A stretch of DNA of 64,000 nucleotides, taken from NCBI GenBank assembly GCA_965119685.1, contig OZ221971.1:496001-560000 (forward strand), in the 5' to 3' direction. This stretch comes from Merdibacter sp965119685. Its GTDB lineage: Bacteria; Bacillota_I; Bacilli_A; Erysipelotrichales; Erysipelotrichaceae. Within the stretch, counting starts at the first letter, position 1. Every line of letters begins with the position of its first letter. The notes beneath the pieces are model-generated. The model saw nothing but the letters and a program-made list of their open reading frames with translations. It did not search any database and had not been told where the DNA came from. Below, piece by piece: positions 8,998-17,546 of the stretch. The position numbers and the translations under genes are program-made.

Positions 8998-10085
8998 TTA
9001 TTTGGTTTTGACCCGATGCAGCGTCGCTTTCCACAGCATTGCGCCTGCGGCGATGAGAGCGAAGATCCCCCATACAAGCCATAGCAGGTCTTTTATCCAC
9101 ATGCCGTTTGACAACATAGGATCATACAAATATTGGTTGGAGGTGGTAAAGACGTTTAATTGAAAATATGTTCCGGGACTGAGGAGATGCACGATCGCCG
9201 GCAGGGATGTCTGGAGCATCAGCGGGGCACAGAGAATGGCAAACATGGCGATAATCGTAAAGAAACGGCTGTTGGAAAAACAGGAGAGCAGGCTGATGAG
9301 AACGACGGCGGAAAACATCCCTAAAAATTGCAGGGATAAGAGATCGAAGATCATTTCTCCGAATGTGAGATAAGGGATATCTATCGTGTATAAACCGCTG
9401 ACGGCATTGGAGACAGGCAGATTCAATCCCGTTAAAGGAACAACGGATATTGTCAGCAAAAAGGCGCATAAAGTGAGGATGCTCATCAACGCAAACACGA
9501 CCAGCAGGTTAGCGCACAGCTTAGCGGCGGTGATGCGAACAGCGCCCGTCTTCGTCGGTGTAATCAGCTGATCACAGCGGGTAGTTTTTTCTATTGCAAA
9601 GCTGTTGGCAAAGATGACGGAGAGAATGAGCAGGCTGAAAAAGTTGTTGTTGGTAAGATTTCGGAGCAGCAGCAAAGAAGGAATGGGGCTGCCGTAAGAG
9701 AGCGGTGCGGAAAAGCGTTCGGCCGCAAAATGATAAAGGTTGGTTTTTGCGTCCTCTTGAAGGGGATAACCGATGGTATAGTCGGGACGAACGTAATAAT
9801 CGCCAACAGCGCATAGCAGATACATCGTATACTCGAGCAGTTCATCGGGATGAGAAAGCCGGTAAAGCGAATTTGTGTATACAAGCATATCTGTCGAGGT
9901 GAAGGGATCGGCATAAAGAGTTGCCCGACCGTCATGAAGGTAGATGGCGTTTAACGTATGCAGCCGGCTTTCGTCTTGATAAAGCGTTCGGATATGATAT
10001 TGCGGTTGAGTGACAGCGTCGGTATCATCCTCTTGTATGATCTCTGATACGTAATCATTGGAAGGGTCGTCCGGAAACGAGTTGT
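8998..10085 (-). pseudogene. ABC-2-type permease, truncated by insertion of IME1
   Basis: Paralogue of the permease at 6040-7527. The C-terminal 360 residues or so are intact and include the YLYDP-L-NG-WIKD block and WKATLHRV tail. The frame continues upstream of the first ATG (9888) through a segment aligning to the paralogue (DESRLHTLNAIY here against EAKLFTLNAIY there) and stops resembling it at about 10,085, where IME1 DNA begins. The first membrane segment and about 140-190 residues are missing and should lie beyond the right end of the nested elements. Confidence 0.8.
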
Positions 10086-10120
10086 CAAGGACTTTTTAAT
10101 CAAATTCACGAAAAAGCCAC

Positions 10121-10160
10121 AAAAAAAGTGCCAGAAGCAGATTTTAGCTCCTGACACTTT
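10121..10160 (-). terminator. Terminator at the left end of IME1
   Basis: On the minus strand AAAGTGTCAGGAGC pairs with GCTTCTGGCACTTT around an 8-base loop and is followed by seven T. It would end minus-strand transcription before it enters the permease remnant. Confidence 0.75.
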
Positions 10161-10170
10161 GGCGGATGGG

Positions 10171-10542
10171 TTATTTTCTCCTGCTTAACAGTTCGTCGCA
10201 AAGGTGCGCATATTCCGGCAGTTGGTCGATATAGGGTTTCCAACGCCGCTTAATCTCGGCCAGTTCCAGCGGATCGGCATCCTCGAAGTCATGGTCGTTT
10301 CCAGTCATTCCGAAAACATCCAGTGCTATATCATTCAAGCACTCATAACAAAGACCGGCAGCGGACTCTATCCAGTTGCCGGTGTCGATATAGACCGGGT
10401 CGATAGATATTGCCAGCCACACATAGCCGACCTTGTCCGACCAAACTAAATCATAACCAGTCATTTGTTGGATGTGTTTCTCGAACACTTTGCGGACGCG
10501 CTCAATCTCATTTTTCTCTTTTTCTGTGTACAGCATTTTCAT
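10171..10542 (-). CDS. Conserved-type hypothetical protein of IME1
   Basis: A 123-residue acidic cytoplasmic protein with no recognised domain or membrane segment. It is the last backbone gene before the left end. The first ATG is only two bases from an AAGGAGG site; the second Met (10536) has better spacing and may be the real start. Function unknown. Confidence 0.6.
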   Translation of the reverse strand: MKMLYTEKEKNEIERVRKVFEKHIQQMTGYDLVWSDKVGYVWLAISIDPVYIDTGNWIESAAGLCYECLNDIALDVFGMTGNDHDFEDADPLELAEIKRRWKPYIDQLPEYAHLCDELLSRRK

Positions 10543-10614
10543 GTCCTCCTTGGCTAAAAGTTTTGGTGTGTACCATCATCAGTTTAACACAAGGCGGCTG
10601 GCTTTATCAGCCGG

Positions 10615-10806
10615 TCACATTTGCTGTATCTCGTTTTTGAGCATACGCTTGATTTTGTCGCTCATGGTTTCAGTGCTGGTGTCGCTGAAATGGACGCGCA
10701 CCTTGTAGGTGGTCTTGCCGATTTTCTTTACCAGCGCGGGGGCGTCCTCCGGCGCTCTGGCCGGAGTGGTGTCTGCGGTCTGCATGGTACGGGTTTCTTC
10801 GTTCAT
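10615..10806 (-). CDS. TnpW-like transposon-encoded protein
   Basis: A 63-residue protein whose conserved part is KIGKTTYKVRVHFSDTSTET followed by a basic helix. This matches the small TnpW family found next to serine-recombinase elements (Tn4451-type). The start is Met at 10806 because AAAGGAG lies at proper distance; upstream codons lie within the dnaC-like gene. Its role in transposition is not established. Homologous proteins are at 33286 and 63674 in the other two elements. Confidence 0.75.
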   Translation of the reverse strand: MNEETRTMQTADTTPARAPEDAPALVKKIGKTTYKVRVHFSDTSTETMSDKIKRMLKNEIQQM

Positions 10807-10849
10807 GGCGCTCCTTTCTCCGGGCGGGGCTGCGCCGTCCGGCACAAAA

Positions 10850-11713
10850 TTACTCATGTTTACGGTTTACAATGTCTTTCGCCGCCTGCCTGGTGGCCCC
10901 GGCGTTTTCCTCCCGGAAGTTCTTCCCGGCAAAGAGGATCGGGGCGCACCGTTCCAGGATACGGTCATAGATACGGGCGTGGGCCAGGTCAGGCGGGTTC
11001 TTGAGTTCGACCAGCTTCAGGTTGGTGGTGATTATCATGGGCCTGCGGCTGCGGTAGCGGCTGTCAATGACGAAAAACATCTGCTCCATCGCATACTCGG
11101 TGCTGCGCTCCACACCCAGATCGTCAATGATGAGCAGGTCGTACTCGTCAAAGCTGGCGATAAAGTCGGCCCTGTCCTCGGAGAACATCCCCGTCAGGCG
11201 GTTCAGGATGGTGGGAAAGTTCGTCATCAGCACCGGCACATCCCGGTCAAGCAGGGCGTTGGCGATACAACCGGCGAAAAAGGACTTGCCGGTTCCCACA
11301 TCCCCAAACAGCAGCAGGCCGGTGTTGTTCCTGTAAGCCTCCTTCCAGTTCTCCACATAGGCGCGGGCCTTGTCCATCAGGGGATTTTGGCCGTTGTCGT
11401 TGGCGAATGTGTAGTCGTACAGATAGCGGTCTTGCAGGCCCTGGGCCTTCCGGCGCTTGATACGCTCCATGCGGCGCTGCCGTTCCTCGGCGGCCTTGCG
11501 CTGTTCCTCGGCCTCCCGCTGGCACTGGCAGATACAGCGAGGCATGAAGTAGCCCGGTTTCCCAAAGCATGGCACAACGGTCTGCCTCTGGCCGCCGCAC
11601 TTTTTACAGTGAATGAGGCCGTCTGCCGGGTCTATGTACTCGTCCCCGGCCAGCTCCACACCGGCGGCTGCCTTGTCGATCAGCGCCCGGATTTCTGCGG
11701 TAATCTCCATCAT
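10850..11713 (-). CDS. DnaC/IstB-like AAA+ ATPase (helicase loader type)
   Basis: A 287-residue protein with an N-terminal zinc-ribbon-like Cys cluster (CKKCG ... CICQCQ, about residues 36-66), a charged coiled stretch, Walker A GDVGTGKS and Walker B LLIIDDLG, then sensor motif TTN. This is the DnaC/DnaI helicase-loader pattern. It overlaps the upstream DnaD-like gene by 4 bases, so the pair probably forms the replication module of IME1. Confidence 0.85.
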   Translation of the reverse strand: MMEITAEIRALIDKAAAGVELAGDEYIDPADGLIHCKKCGGQRQTVVPCFGKPGYFMPRCICQCQREAEEQRKAAEERQRRMERIKRRKAQGLQDRYLYDYTFANDNGQNPLMDKARAYVENWKEAYRNNTGLLLFGDVGTGKSFFAGCIANALLDRDVPVLMTNFPTILNRLTGMFSEDRADFIASFDEYDLLIIDDLGVERSTEYAMEQMFFVIDSRYRSRRPMIITTNLKLVELKNPPDLAHARIYDRILERCAPILFAGKNFREENAGATRQAAKDIVNRKHE

Positions 11714-12453
11714 ACGGTTTCATCCTCCTTTACGCTGTAATCCCGGTTGCGGGTGGGCGGGGCTGCTTTCTTCGCGTCCTCACCGGCCCAGCGCCGGATG
11801 GTGGCGGCGTGGCTCTGATACCGCTTGCCGGTAGAGGCCATGTACTCGGACAGCTTTTCGATGTATTGGCCCCATACGGTGGGAAAGCTGGCCTGCAAGT
11901 CCGCCAGTTCCTCGTCCGTCAGGAAAACATTCTGGTAACGGCCATAGGCGCGGGCGGTGCGCCCCGATTCGGAACGTCCCTTCTCTATCTCTCTCTTTAT
12001 CTCTTTCTCTAACTCTATCTCTATCTCTGGTGGACGAATGTCGGACAAATGTCCGCCGTTTGTCCGGGGCGCGGAAAGAGCCTTGTTTTGGAGCCTTGCC
12101 GCCCGCTTTCGCTCGGCCTCGGTGGAGGACTGGCCGATCAGCAGTTCGATATTGCTCATGTAGAAGGTGCCGCTGTCCAGCACTTCCACAAGGCCCAGCT
12201 TCAGGAAGATTTGCAAGGCCCTCTCCACAGTGCCGATCTGCTGGCGGGTGATGGTGGCGATCATCTGCGCCGTATAGGGGATATTATCGTCAAGTTGAAG
12301 CCGCCCGCCATGTTTCAGGGATTTCAGATACAGCTTGAGCAGGATGTTGGAGTACAGAACACCGTCCTGCATACTTTCCAGCAGCACGATGGAGTCATCG
12401 TCAAAATAGTTCTCTTTGAGTTTCAGGTAGTAATATTTTCGGTTGTCTGACAT
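11710..12453 (-). CDS. Replisome organizer / DnaD-like replication initiation protein
   Basis: A 247-residue protein. The N-terminal 120 residues (YYYLKLKENYFDDDSI through a winged-helix region) match the phage replisome-organizer N-terminal domain; the C-terminal part (about 170-230) resembles a DnaD-type helicase-interaction region. Between them is a low-complexity linker of alternating Glu and Ile encoded by a GAGATA-type DNA repeat (about 12,000-12,035). It lies directly upstream of the DnaC-like gene. Confidence 0.75.
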   Translation of the reverse strand: MSDNRKYYYLKLKENYFDDDSIVLLESMQDGVLYSNILLKLYLKSLKHGGRLQLDDNIPYTAQMIATITRQQIGTVERALQIFLKLGLVEVLDSGTFYMSNIELLIGQSSTEAERKRAARLQNKALSAPRTNGGHLSDIRPPEIEIELEKEIKREIEKGRSESGRTARAYGRYQNVFLTDEELADLQASFPTVWGQYIEKLSEYMASTGKRYQSHAATIRRWAGEDAKKAAPPTRNRDYSVKEDETV

Positions 12454-12568
12454 AGGATTTCCTCCTTGGGGTTTGTTTCAGGGGTCTGTACGCCTTTAGA
12501 GGGCCGTTTTGAGGGCCAGAGGATAAATCTATCAGGCCCCCAGCGACACCCTCGAAAAAAGCCTTGAT

Positions 12569-12967
12569 TTACAAGGGGTTTTCAGCCCCTAAAGCGTGAC
12601 ATTTCGCCCTTTGTTTCCGCTTGCGCTGGGCCGCCTTGATACGCTTCATGCGTCCAGCACATTCCGGGCAGTATTTGGCCCGGTTGGAGCCGGGGGTGAA
12701 CAGCGCCCCGCAGACGGCGCAACGCTTGGCGTCCAGGCGGTGGAACAGGGCCGTTTCCAGTTCTCTGTCCAGCGGCAGCACTGCCGCCCGGAACCACCGG
12801 CACAGCAGGGAGTAGGAAATGGACTGGACGCAGACACATTCCTCCCCATCGTCCAGCGCGATACAGTTACCGCCGTCATAGTTGCAGCACTCATGTACCA
12901 GCCGCCGCGCTCTGCGGTACTGGCGGTAGTCCATGACGGGGATGGGGTCAGGCTTGCTTTTCTTCAT
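12569..12967 (-). CDS. Cysteine-rich VLP-type protein
   Basis: A 132-residue protein with two Cys clusters: CNYDGGNCIALDDGEECVC near the middle of the N-terminal half and a zinc-ribbon CAVCG ... YCPEC towards the C-terminus, then a basic tail. ICE2 carries a clear homologue at 54052-54420, so this is a shared backbone protein of these elements. The start at 12967 excludes an upstream extension lying within the neighbouring gene. Nucleic acid binding is plausible but unproven. Confidence 0.75.
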   Translation of the reverse strand: MKKSKPDPIPVMDYRQYRRARRLVHECCNYDGGNCIALDDGEECVCVQSISYSLLCRWFRAAVLPLDRELETALFHRLDAKRCAVCGALFTPGSNRAKYCPECAGRMKRIKAAQRKRKQRAKCHALGAENPL

Positions 12968-13124
12968 GCTGGCACTTCCTGCACCCGCCGCAGTTACCGC
13001 ATCCCTGGCAGGCATGGGCCTCCGGCTCCGGGCCGGTGGGCGCGTCTGCCGGTTCCGGCTGCAAGAGGGCAAGGGGCAGGCGGATATTCAGGTGGACAGT
13101 GACGGGTAAAATAATCTGCTTCAT
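12948..13124 (-). CDS. Small Cys-cluster protein
   Basis: A 58-residue protein with a C-terminal CQGCGNCGGCRKC cluster followed by HEEK, typical of a small metal-binding module. It has a good AAGGAGATT site and overlaps the start of the VLP gene by 20 bases. No family recognised; function unknown. Confidence 0.6.
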   Translation of the reverse strand: MKQIILPVTVHLNIRLPLALLQPEPADAPTGPEPEAHACQGCGNCGGCRKCQHEEKQA

Positions 13125-13222
13125 AAGGCAATCTCCTTCCATGAGTGAATGTTGACAATTCTGTGCAAAGGTGTGTCGTGAAACGCGACGCACCGCAAGG
13201 GGTCGGCAAAACACCGTACCCT

Positions 13223-14659
13223 TTACCGCTCCGGCTCCCGGTCGCGGGGCTTATCCCGTCCCTGGCGGGCCAGTTGGTCGGCGGCCTTGCGGAGCCGTTC
13301 AACGGCTTTCAGTTCCTCCCGCATAGCCTTCATGTCGATGGTGTCCACCTGCTTCTGGGCGGTCAGCAGGTCGATCTCGCGCTGCCATGCTTTGGGGGTG
13401 ATTTCCTCGCCGCTGTCCTTCAGTTCCTTCAGATACCGGGCCGCCGCATCATAGAGGATCAGTTCCCGGCTGTGGCGCTGCTCGAACAGTTCCCGCTTCT
13501 CCGGCTTTATCTTGGCAAGCTGCTTATGGACAGCCTTGTACTCGTTGTACTGCGCCCACATCTCCCCGCGCTCAGTGAGGACAGCGATCCGGCGCTCGGC
13601 CTTGACGATTCCTCGCCGCAGGTCATAGTAGCGGGTGTTCATGCCGGCAATTTTTTCATGGAGCTGCTGCATGGACTGGATGCCGTTTGCCTGCAAAAAG
13701 CTGAACAGGGCGGCGCTCTCCTGCAAAGCCCGTATTTTGCCGGTGCGGGTGTCGGGCCGCTTGAGCTGCTGCTGGGCCTCCCACAAGTCCATCATGCTGG
13801 GCTGCTGGCCCTCCGGCTTTTCGGCCTCGGCCTTCGACCAGTTGTAGAGGCGGGTAATGCGGGCCTTGATTTCTTTCAGCAGCTTGTTGTCGGCAGCGAT
13901 TTGCCGGTTGACTTCTCCCTTGTCGGTGCGGATGCCACGCTTCTCCATCTGGCTGGCCGCTGGCCCCAGGTGGACAGAGGGGATTTTATCAATACCCCGG
14001 CGCTTGTAGCTGCGGTGGTCTACCAGGGCGGGCTGACCGGCGGCCTCCAATGCCCGGTTGGTATAGGCCGCCCATGCCGCCCGCCAAATCTCCACATTCC
14101 CTTTGTCGTTCCAATCGGTGGTGTCCTCCCGGTGGTTCTTCCAGCCGCCTTTCCCGTCCGGGATACGCTGGCCGTTTTCGTCCAGGTCGTATGCCTTTCG
14201 GCACTTCGCGCCCCATGCGCCATTTTCTTTTAAGGGCCGGACGGTCAGCATGATATGGACATGGGGGTTGCCGGTTCCCTTGTCATGGATGGCAAAATCG
14301 GCGCACATCCCCTTGTCCACAAAGTTGTCCTTCACATAGGCCCGGACAAGGGCAAGCTGCTGTTCCCTGGACAGTTCGCGGGGGAGGGCTGCCTCGATCT
14401 CGCGGGCAAGCTGGCTGTCCCTGGCTTTCTCAATCTGCTCCACACTGTTCCAGAGGGTGGAGCGGTCTGCAAACTCCGGCGGGGCATGGGCGGGCAGCAT
14501 GATTTCCGCATGGACAACGCCGCCTTTCCGGGTGTAATCATGGGTCAGGCCGTCCCATTCATTCGTCAGCTTTGTCCCGCTGCGGTAGGCGGCTGCGGCA
14601 ACAGCGGAACGGCCCTCGCTGCGCTTGATGATACTGACGGGGATATGGCAAAAATCTAT
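13223..14659 (-). CDS. MobA/MobL-family relaxase (MOBQ type), apparent ATA start
   Basis: Predicted to nick oriT and lead the transferred strand. The 478-residue protein has the N-terminal HIPVSIIKRSEGRSAVAAAAYR block and the metal-binding histidine motif GNPHVHIMLT (about residue 130), then a long coiled-coil C-terminus. No ATG, GTG or TTG occurs where the conserved N-terminus begins; instead GGAGG is followed at seven bases by ATA at 14659. The IME3 relaxase has the same arrangement. A matching nick-region core lies 170 bases upstream. An upstream start would add non-conserved residues and would lie across oriT. Confidence 0.85.
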   Translation of the reverse strand: MDFCHIPVSIIKRSEGRSAVAAAAYRSGTKLTNEWDGLTHDYTRKGGVVHAEIMLPAHAPPEFADRSTLWNSVEQIEKARDSQLAREIEAALPRELSREQQLALVRAYVKDNFVDKGMCADFAIHDKGTGNPHVHIMLTVRPLKENGAWGAKCRKAYDLDENGQRIPDGKGGWKNHREDTTDWNDKGNVEIWRAAWAAYTNRALEAAGQPALVDHRSYKRRGIDKIPSVHLGPAASQMEKRGIRTDKGEVNRQIAADNKLLKEIKARITRLYNWSKAEAEKPEGQQPSMMDLWEAQQQLKRPDTRTGKIRALQESAALFSFLQANGIQSMQQLHEKIAGMNTRYYDLRRGIVKAERRIAVLTERGEMWAQYNEYKAVHKQLAKIKPEKRELFEQRHSRELILYDAAARYLKELKDSGEEITPKAWQREIDLLTAQKQVDTIDMKAMREELKAVERLRKAADQLARQGRDKPRDREPER

Positions 14660-14800
14660 GGGATCGCCTCCTTTCGGTGAGGGGTATTCAGGCTCCGTGG
14701 AGCCGAACAGACGCAAAGCGGGTGTTTGGCTGCGCGGGGCGCACAAGGGGTTTGGGGAGTGTAGCTCCCCATCGCGCTCGGAGAGCGCAACAGCCCCCGG

Positions 14801-14840
14801 CAGGGCGCACGACACCGGCAACGGTGTATAAGTGCGCCCT
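14801..14840 (+). other. Predicted oriT of IME1 (IncQ/MOBQ type)
   Basis: A perfect inverted repeat ACACCG-GCAA-CGGTGT (14812-14827) is followed at once by TAAGTGCGCCCT (14829-14840), the nick-region core of RSF1010/R1162-type origins, where cleavage occurs between G and CCCT. It lies upstream of the relaxase and is conserved in IME3 at 35370-35381. Confidence 0.8.
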
Positions 14841-14854
14841 TGTAAACAAGGGAC

Positions 14855-15151
14855 TTACGGCTTGTCCCCGGATTTCGGCAATTTCGCTGCCAGTTCCGCC
14901 GCCCCCGGAAGATGGGACAGGGCAATCAGGAACGCTTTGACCTCTACGCCGGGAAGGTCGGGGGCCAGAGGAAAAATGCCCTCCAAAATGGCCCCGCGCT
15001 CAATCAGGCGGCGGGTGCGGGCCTTGCGTTCCTCATTGCGCTGCTTGTTCTCCAAAATCTTCTGGCGGTTCTCAAGCTGCCGGATCTCCTTCAGGACTTC
15101 TTCGCGCTCGTCTTTTTTCGGTTTCGCTTGGGCGGTGCTGTCTTTGTGCAT
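14855..15151 (-). CDS. DUF3847-type small protein
   Basis: A 98-residue charged protein: helical coiled-coil N-terminal two thirds (KDEREEVLKEIRQLENRQKI) and a short C-terminal domain. IME3 has a homologue in the equivalent place (35059-35355), next to its oriT. The position between sigma-like genes and oriT suggests an accessory mobilization role. RBS AAAGGAGAAA. Function unknown. Confidence 0.7.
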   Translation of the reverse strand: MHKDSTAQAKPKKDEREEVLKEIRQLENRQKILENKQRNEERKARTRRLIERGAILEGIFPLAPDLPGVEVKAFLIALSHLPGAAELAAKLPKSGDKP

Positions 15152-15630
15152 ATCGCTTTCTCCTTTGGCGGCTCCATCCAGCCGCGCCTGATATAATATT
15201 TCTGCAACTTGATGATGGCGTTGCGTACCGTGACAATGGCCGCCGATGTGGTAAAGCCCTCGGCCCCGGCAATCTCCTTGAAGGGCTTGCCCTCCCAAAA
15301 CCGGGCATGAAGGCAGCTCGCCTGCCTGGGTGTCAGGGTGGCAAGGGCCTCCCGGAGCCGTTCCATCATCAGGGCGCGGGCGGCCTCCTGTTCCCGTTCC
15401 GTTTCCTTCTCCATCAGAATATCCTCCGGGGAAACGGCCTGTTCCGGGAAATGGTTTTCCATGCCGGGGGATGCGTCCAGAGAGTAACAGTGATAGTGCT
15501 GCTTGGCGTCATTGGCGTCCTCTGCGCGGCTTTCCTCCACAATGGCGTCTGCCACCTCGTCCGGTACTTCCACAAAGGTGTCCTTCTTGCAAATCGGGTA
15601 GTAGTATTTTTTCAGGTTGATGGTTTTCAT
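15091..15630 (-). CDS. Sigma-70-like small protein 1
   Basis: A 179-residue protein with N-terminal MKTINLKKYYYP ... TFVEVPDEV block, central charged region, and a C-terminal region-4-like helix-turn-helix (LTPRQASCLHARFWEGKPFKE onward, residues about 105-155), ending in a Lys-rich tail. It overlaps the end of the next gene upstream by 4 bases and runs 61 bases into the DUF3847 gene. No region 2 is evident, so it may be a sigma-region-4 regulator rather than a complete sigma factor. Confidence 0.75.
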   Translation of the reverse strand: MKTINLKKYYYPICKKDTFVEVPDEVADAIVEESRAEDANDAKQHYHCYSLDASPGMENHFPEQAVSPEDILMEKETEREQEAARALMMERLREALATLTPRQASCLHARFWEGKPFKEIAGAEGFTTSAAIVTVRNAIIKLQKYYIRRGWMEPPKEKAICTKTAPPKRNRKKTSAKKS

Positions 15631-16088
15631 AGGCCGCCTGTCCATTTCCGGCGTATGAAGTACCGGCGCAGCCGCCGGAGCGCCGCATGGATGGACTTCC
15701 CCGCCTGGGATGGGGTGATCCCTTCCATCGCGGCAATGTCCTTCACTTTCATCCCCAGCATATACCGGGCATGGACGCGACGGGCCTGCGTTGGGGTCAG
15801 AGAGGAAATGGCCTCATAGAGCCGCCAGAGCAGTTCGGCGTGTTCGGCCTGCGCCTCCTTTTCCATCAGGCAATCCTCCGGCGATGGCTGCGCCCAGCCG
15901 ATAGCGGCGTTCTCAATCCCGTCATCGCAGTCAAGGGAGTAAAACGCCTTGTAGCGGTACATCTTGCGCTCCCTGGCGGCCTCGGCCCGCTTGTCCAGCA
16001 GGAACGCTTCGACAATTTCATCCGACACCTCCACAAAGGTGTCCTCGGTGCAGAACGGGTAATATTGCTTGAGATTGATCGTCTGCAT
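15627..16088 (-). CDS. Sigma-70-like small protein 2
   Basis: A 153-residue paralogue of the neighbours: MQTINLKQYYP ... TFVEVSDEI at the N-terminus and LTPTQARRVHARYMLGMKVKDIA followed by a helix-turn-helix at the C-terminus. Start at 16088 follows a GGGAGGG site. Part of a four-gene tandem array on the minus strand. Confidence 0.75.
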   Translation of the reverse strand: MQTINLKQYYPFCTEDTFVEVSDEIVEAFLLDKRAEAARERKMYRYKAFYSLDCDDGIENAAIGWAQPSPEDCLMEKEAQAEHAELLWRLYEAISSLTPTQARRVHARYMLGMKVKDIAAMEGITPSQAGKSIHAALRRLRRYFIRRKWTGGL

Positions 16089-16098
16089 AGGCCCTCCC

Positions 16099-16551
16099 TC
16101 ACTCTGACGGGAAAAGGCCGTCAGAGCAGCGGCGCATATTCCGCAGGCCCCGCCGGATGGCAACGCTGACCTTGCTGCTGTCTACGCCCTCCCTCCGGGA
16201 GATTTCCGGCTGGCTGATACCGGCGATGTAGTAGGCCCGGACGCGGCGGGCCTGTGTGGGGGTGGCATGGGCCAGGGCCTCCGGCAAGGCGGCCAGCAGA
16301 CGCAGATAGGCGGCCCGTTCTTCGCGCTCCAAAAGAATTTCCTCCGGTGATCTGCCGTGTTCCAGCGCATAGTTCTCCGTCCAGCTATATGCGTCCAGAG
16401 AGTAGTAGGCGCGGTGGTAGACCTTCCGGCGTTCATAGTTGTTCATCTCGCGCTGGGCCTGCCGCATGACCTCCCAAACCTCATCGCTGACCTCCACAAA
16501 CTCGTCATGCCGGTAGTGGGGATAAATCCACCGCAGATTGATTGTTTTCAT
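16099..16551 (-). CDS. Sigma-70-like small protein 3
   Basis: A 150-residue paralogue: MKTINLRWIYP ... EFVEVSDEV at the N-terminus, ATPTQARRVRAYYIAGISQPEIS and a helix-turn-helix at the C-terminus. It lies 10 bases upstream of paralogue 2. The shared N-terminal block points to a common partner or target. Confidence 0.75.
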   Translation of the reverse strand: MKTINLRWIYPHYRHDEFVEVSDEVWEVMRQAQREMNNYERRKVYHRAYYSLDAYSWTENYALEHGRSPEEILLEREERAAYLRLLAALPEALAHATPTQARRVRAYYIAGISQPEISRREGVDSSKVSVAIRRGLRNMRRCSDGLFPSE

Positions 16552-16654
16552 AGGCTTACCTCCTGAAAATGGGAGAGGCGGGCAGCTTGTCCGCTGTCTG
16601 CCTTCCGCTGGGATAAGGGAAACAATCCCTTTCACTTGGTAGCCCGAAAAGGGG

Positions 16655-17068
16655 TCATTCGTATGGGTGGCTTCTCAAAAAATTTTGAAAAATTTTTCTG
16701 ACCGCTTCAATGGAGCCTTGCACCGAACTCTTGGAGCAGCCGCATAGGGCAGCAATCTCCGAAAAACTCAGTCCGTCCAGGGCATAGAGCAGGAACCGGC
16801 GGCGCTGGGCCTCGGTGCAGGTGTCCAGGACGGCCATCAGCTCGTCCAGCGTTTCCATGCGGCAAAGGTATTCCTCCGGCGTTTCGCCGTAGATACCCAC
16901 GCCCTCGGTGGCAACTATGTATTCGTCAAACTCCCGGCCATCCCAATGCCGCCGCTGCTCATGGGATAGGTTCTCGGCTTTGTGGTCGGCCCGGTCAAGA
17001 AATTCATAGACTTCCAGCGTGACCTCCACGGCCACAGCTTGTCCGTTGTAATTGATGGTGACTTCCAT
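16655..17068 (-). CDS. Sigma-70-like small protein 4 (most divergent)
   Basis: A 137-residue protein whose C-terminus (CTEAQRRRFLLYALDGLSFSE onward, then a helix-turn-helix with CGCSKSSVQG) matches sigma region 4. The N-terminus (MEVTINYNGQAVAVEVTLEVYEF) differs from the TINL block of the other three, but occupies the same place. RBS GGAGGAAAG. First gene of the array in the direction of transcription. Confidence 0.7.
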   Translation of the reverse strand: MEVTINYNGQAVAVEVTLEVYEFLDRADHKAENLSHEQRRHWDGREFDEYIVATEGVGIYGETPEEYLCRMETLDELMAVLDTCTEAQRRRFLLYALDGLSFSEIAALCGCSKSSVQGSIEAVRKIFQNFLRSHPYE

Positions 17069-17546
17069 CGGCCTTTCCTCCGTTCAGATTTTTGCGGGAA
17101 AATCTGAACGGGGCGGCGGGGAACGACACCGGGGGCAAGGTTCGGGCCATGTTGGCCCGATGTTCCGGCCCCGTAGGTATGAAAAAACGCCCGGACAGCA
17201 TGAAGCCATTCGAGCGCAAAAAATACGGTATTCAGTTACATTGTGACAATTTTCGCACTGGCCGCCAGACGGAGCCTGTTCGGTGGCCGGGCTTTTTTTG
17301 ACGATAGTTCAAATATCGTCTGAATTTGTCGGCGGTCAGTGTGCTTCATGGCGGCTCCCTCCTAAAGCCGCCGTGTCAGCGTATAGGCGTCACTCCTTTG
17401 TCGAGGGCATAAGGAACGGCGGCCTTGATGTACTCAAAACCGCCGCAGTACCCTGAAAATCCATTATGGGCGCACAAAACTACCTGCCCTGCAACGGTTT
17501 TTTTCTTTCCCCGTTTAGCGGGGCAGGATAGCTTGTCTTATTCGGT
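17069..17546. other. Non-coding gap between sigma array and cargo operon
   Basis: I see no convincing gene. It contains a plus-strand terminator (17260-17299), a perfect 7-bp inverted repeat GACGATA/TATCGTC around a 7-base spacer near 17,300-17,321 that could be an operator, and a CCCCG/CGGGG hairpin near 17,505-17,525 after the end of the DtxR gene. Confidence 0.5.
17260..17299 (+). terminator. Plus-strand terminator in the gap
   Basis: GGCCGCC and GGTGGCC form a stem followed by GGGC and seven T. A terminator facing away from the minus-strand genes implies a short plus-strand transcript starting between about 17,070 and 17,250. Confidence 0.6.

Noticed and set aside
10709..11740. Long plus-strand open frame opposite the DnaC-like gene
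   Set aside because: It is a shadow of the GC-rich minus-strand gene, which has clear Walker motifs; the plus-strand translation has no domain or ribosome site.
13145..14233. Long plus-strand open frame opposite the IME1 relaxase
   Set aside because: Antisense shadow of a gene with a clear relaxase motif; low-complexity Gly/Leu/Val composition.
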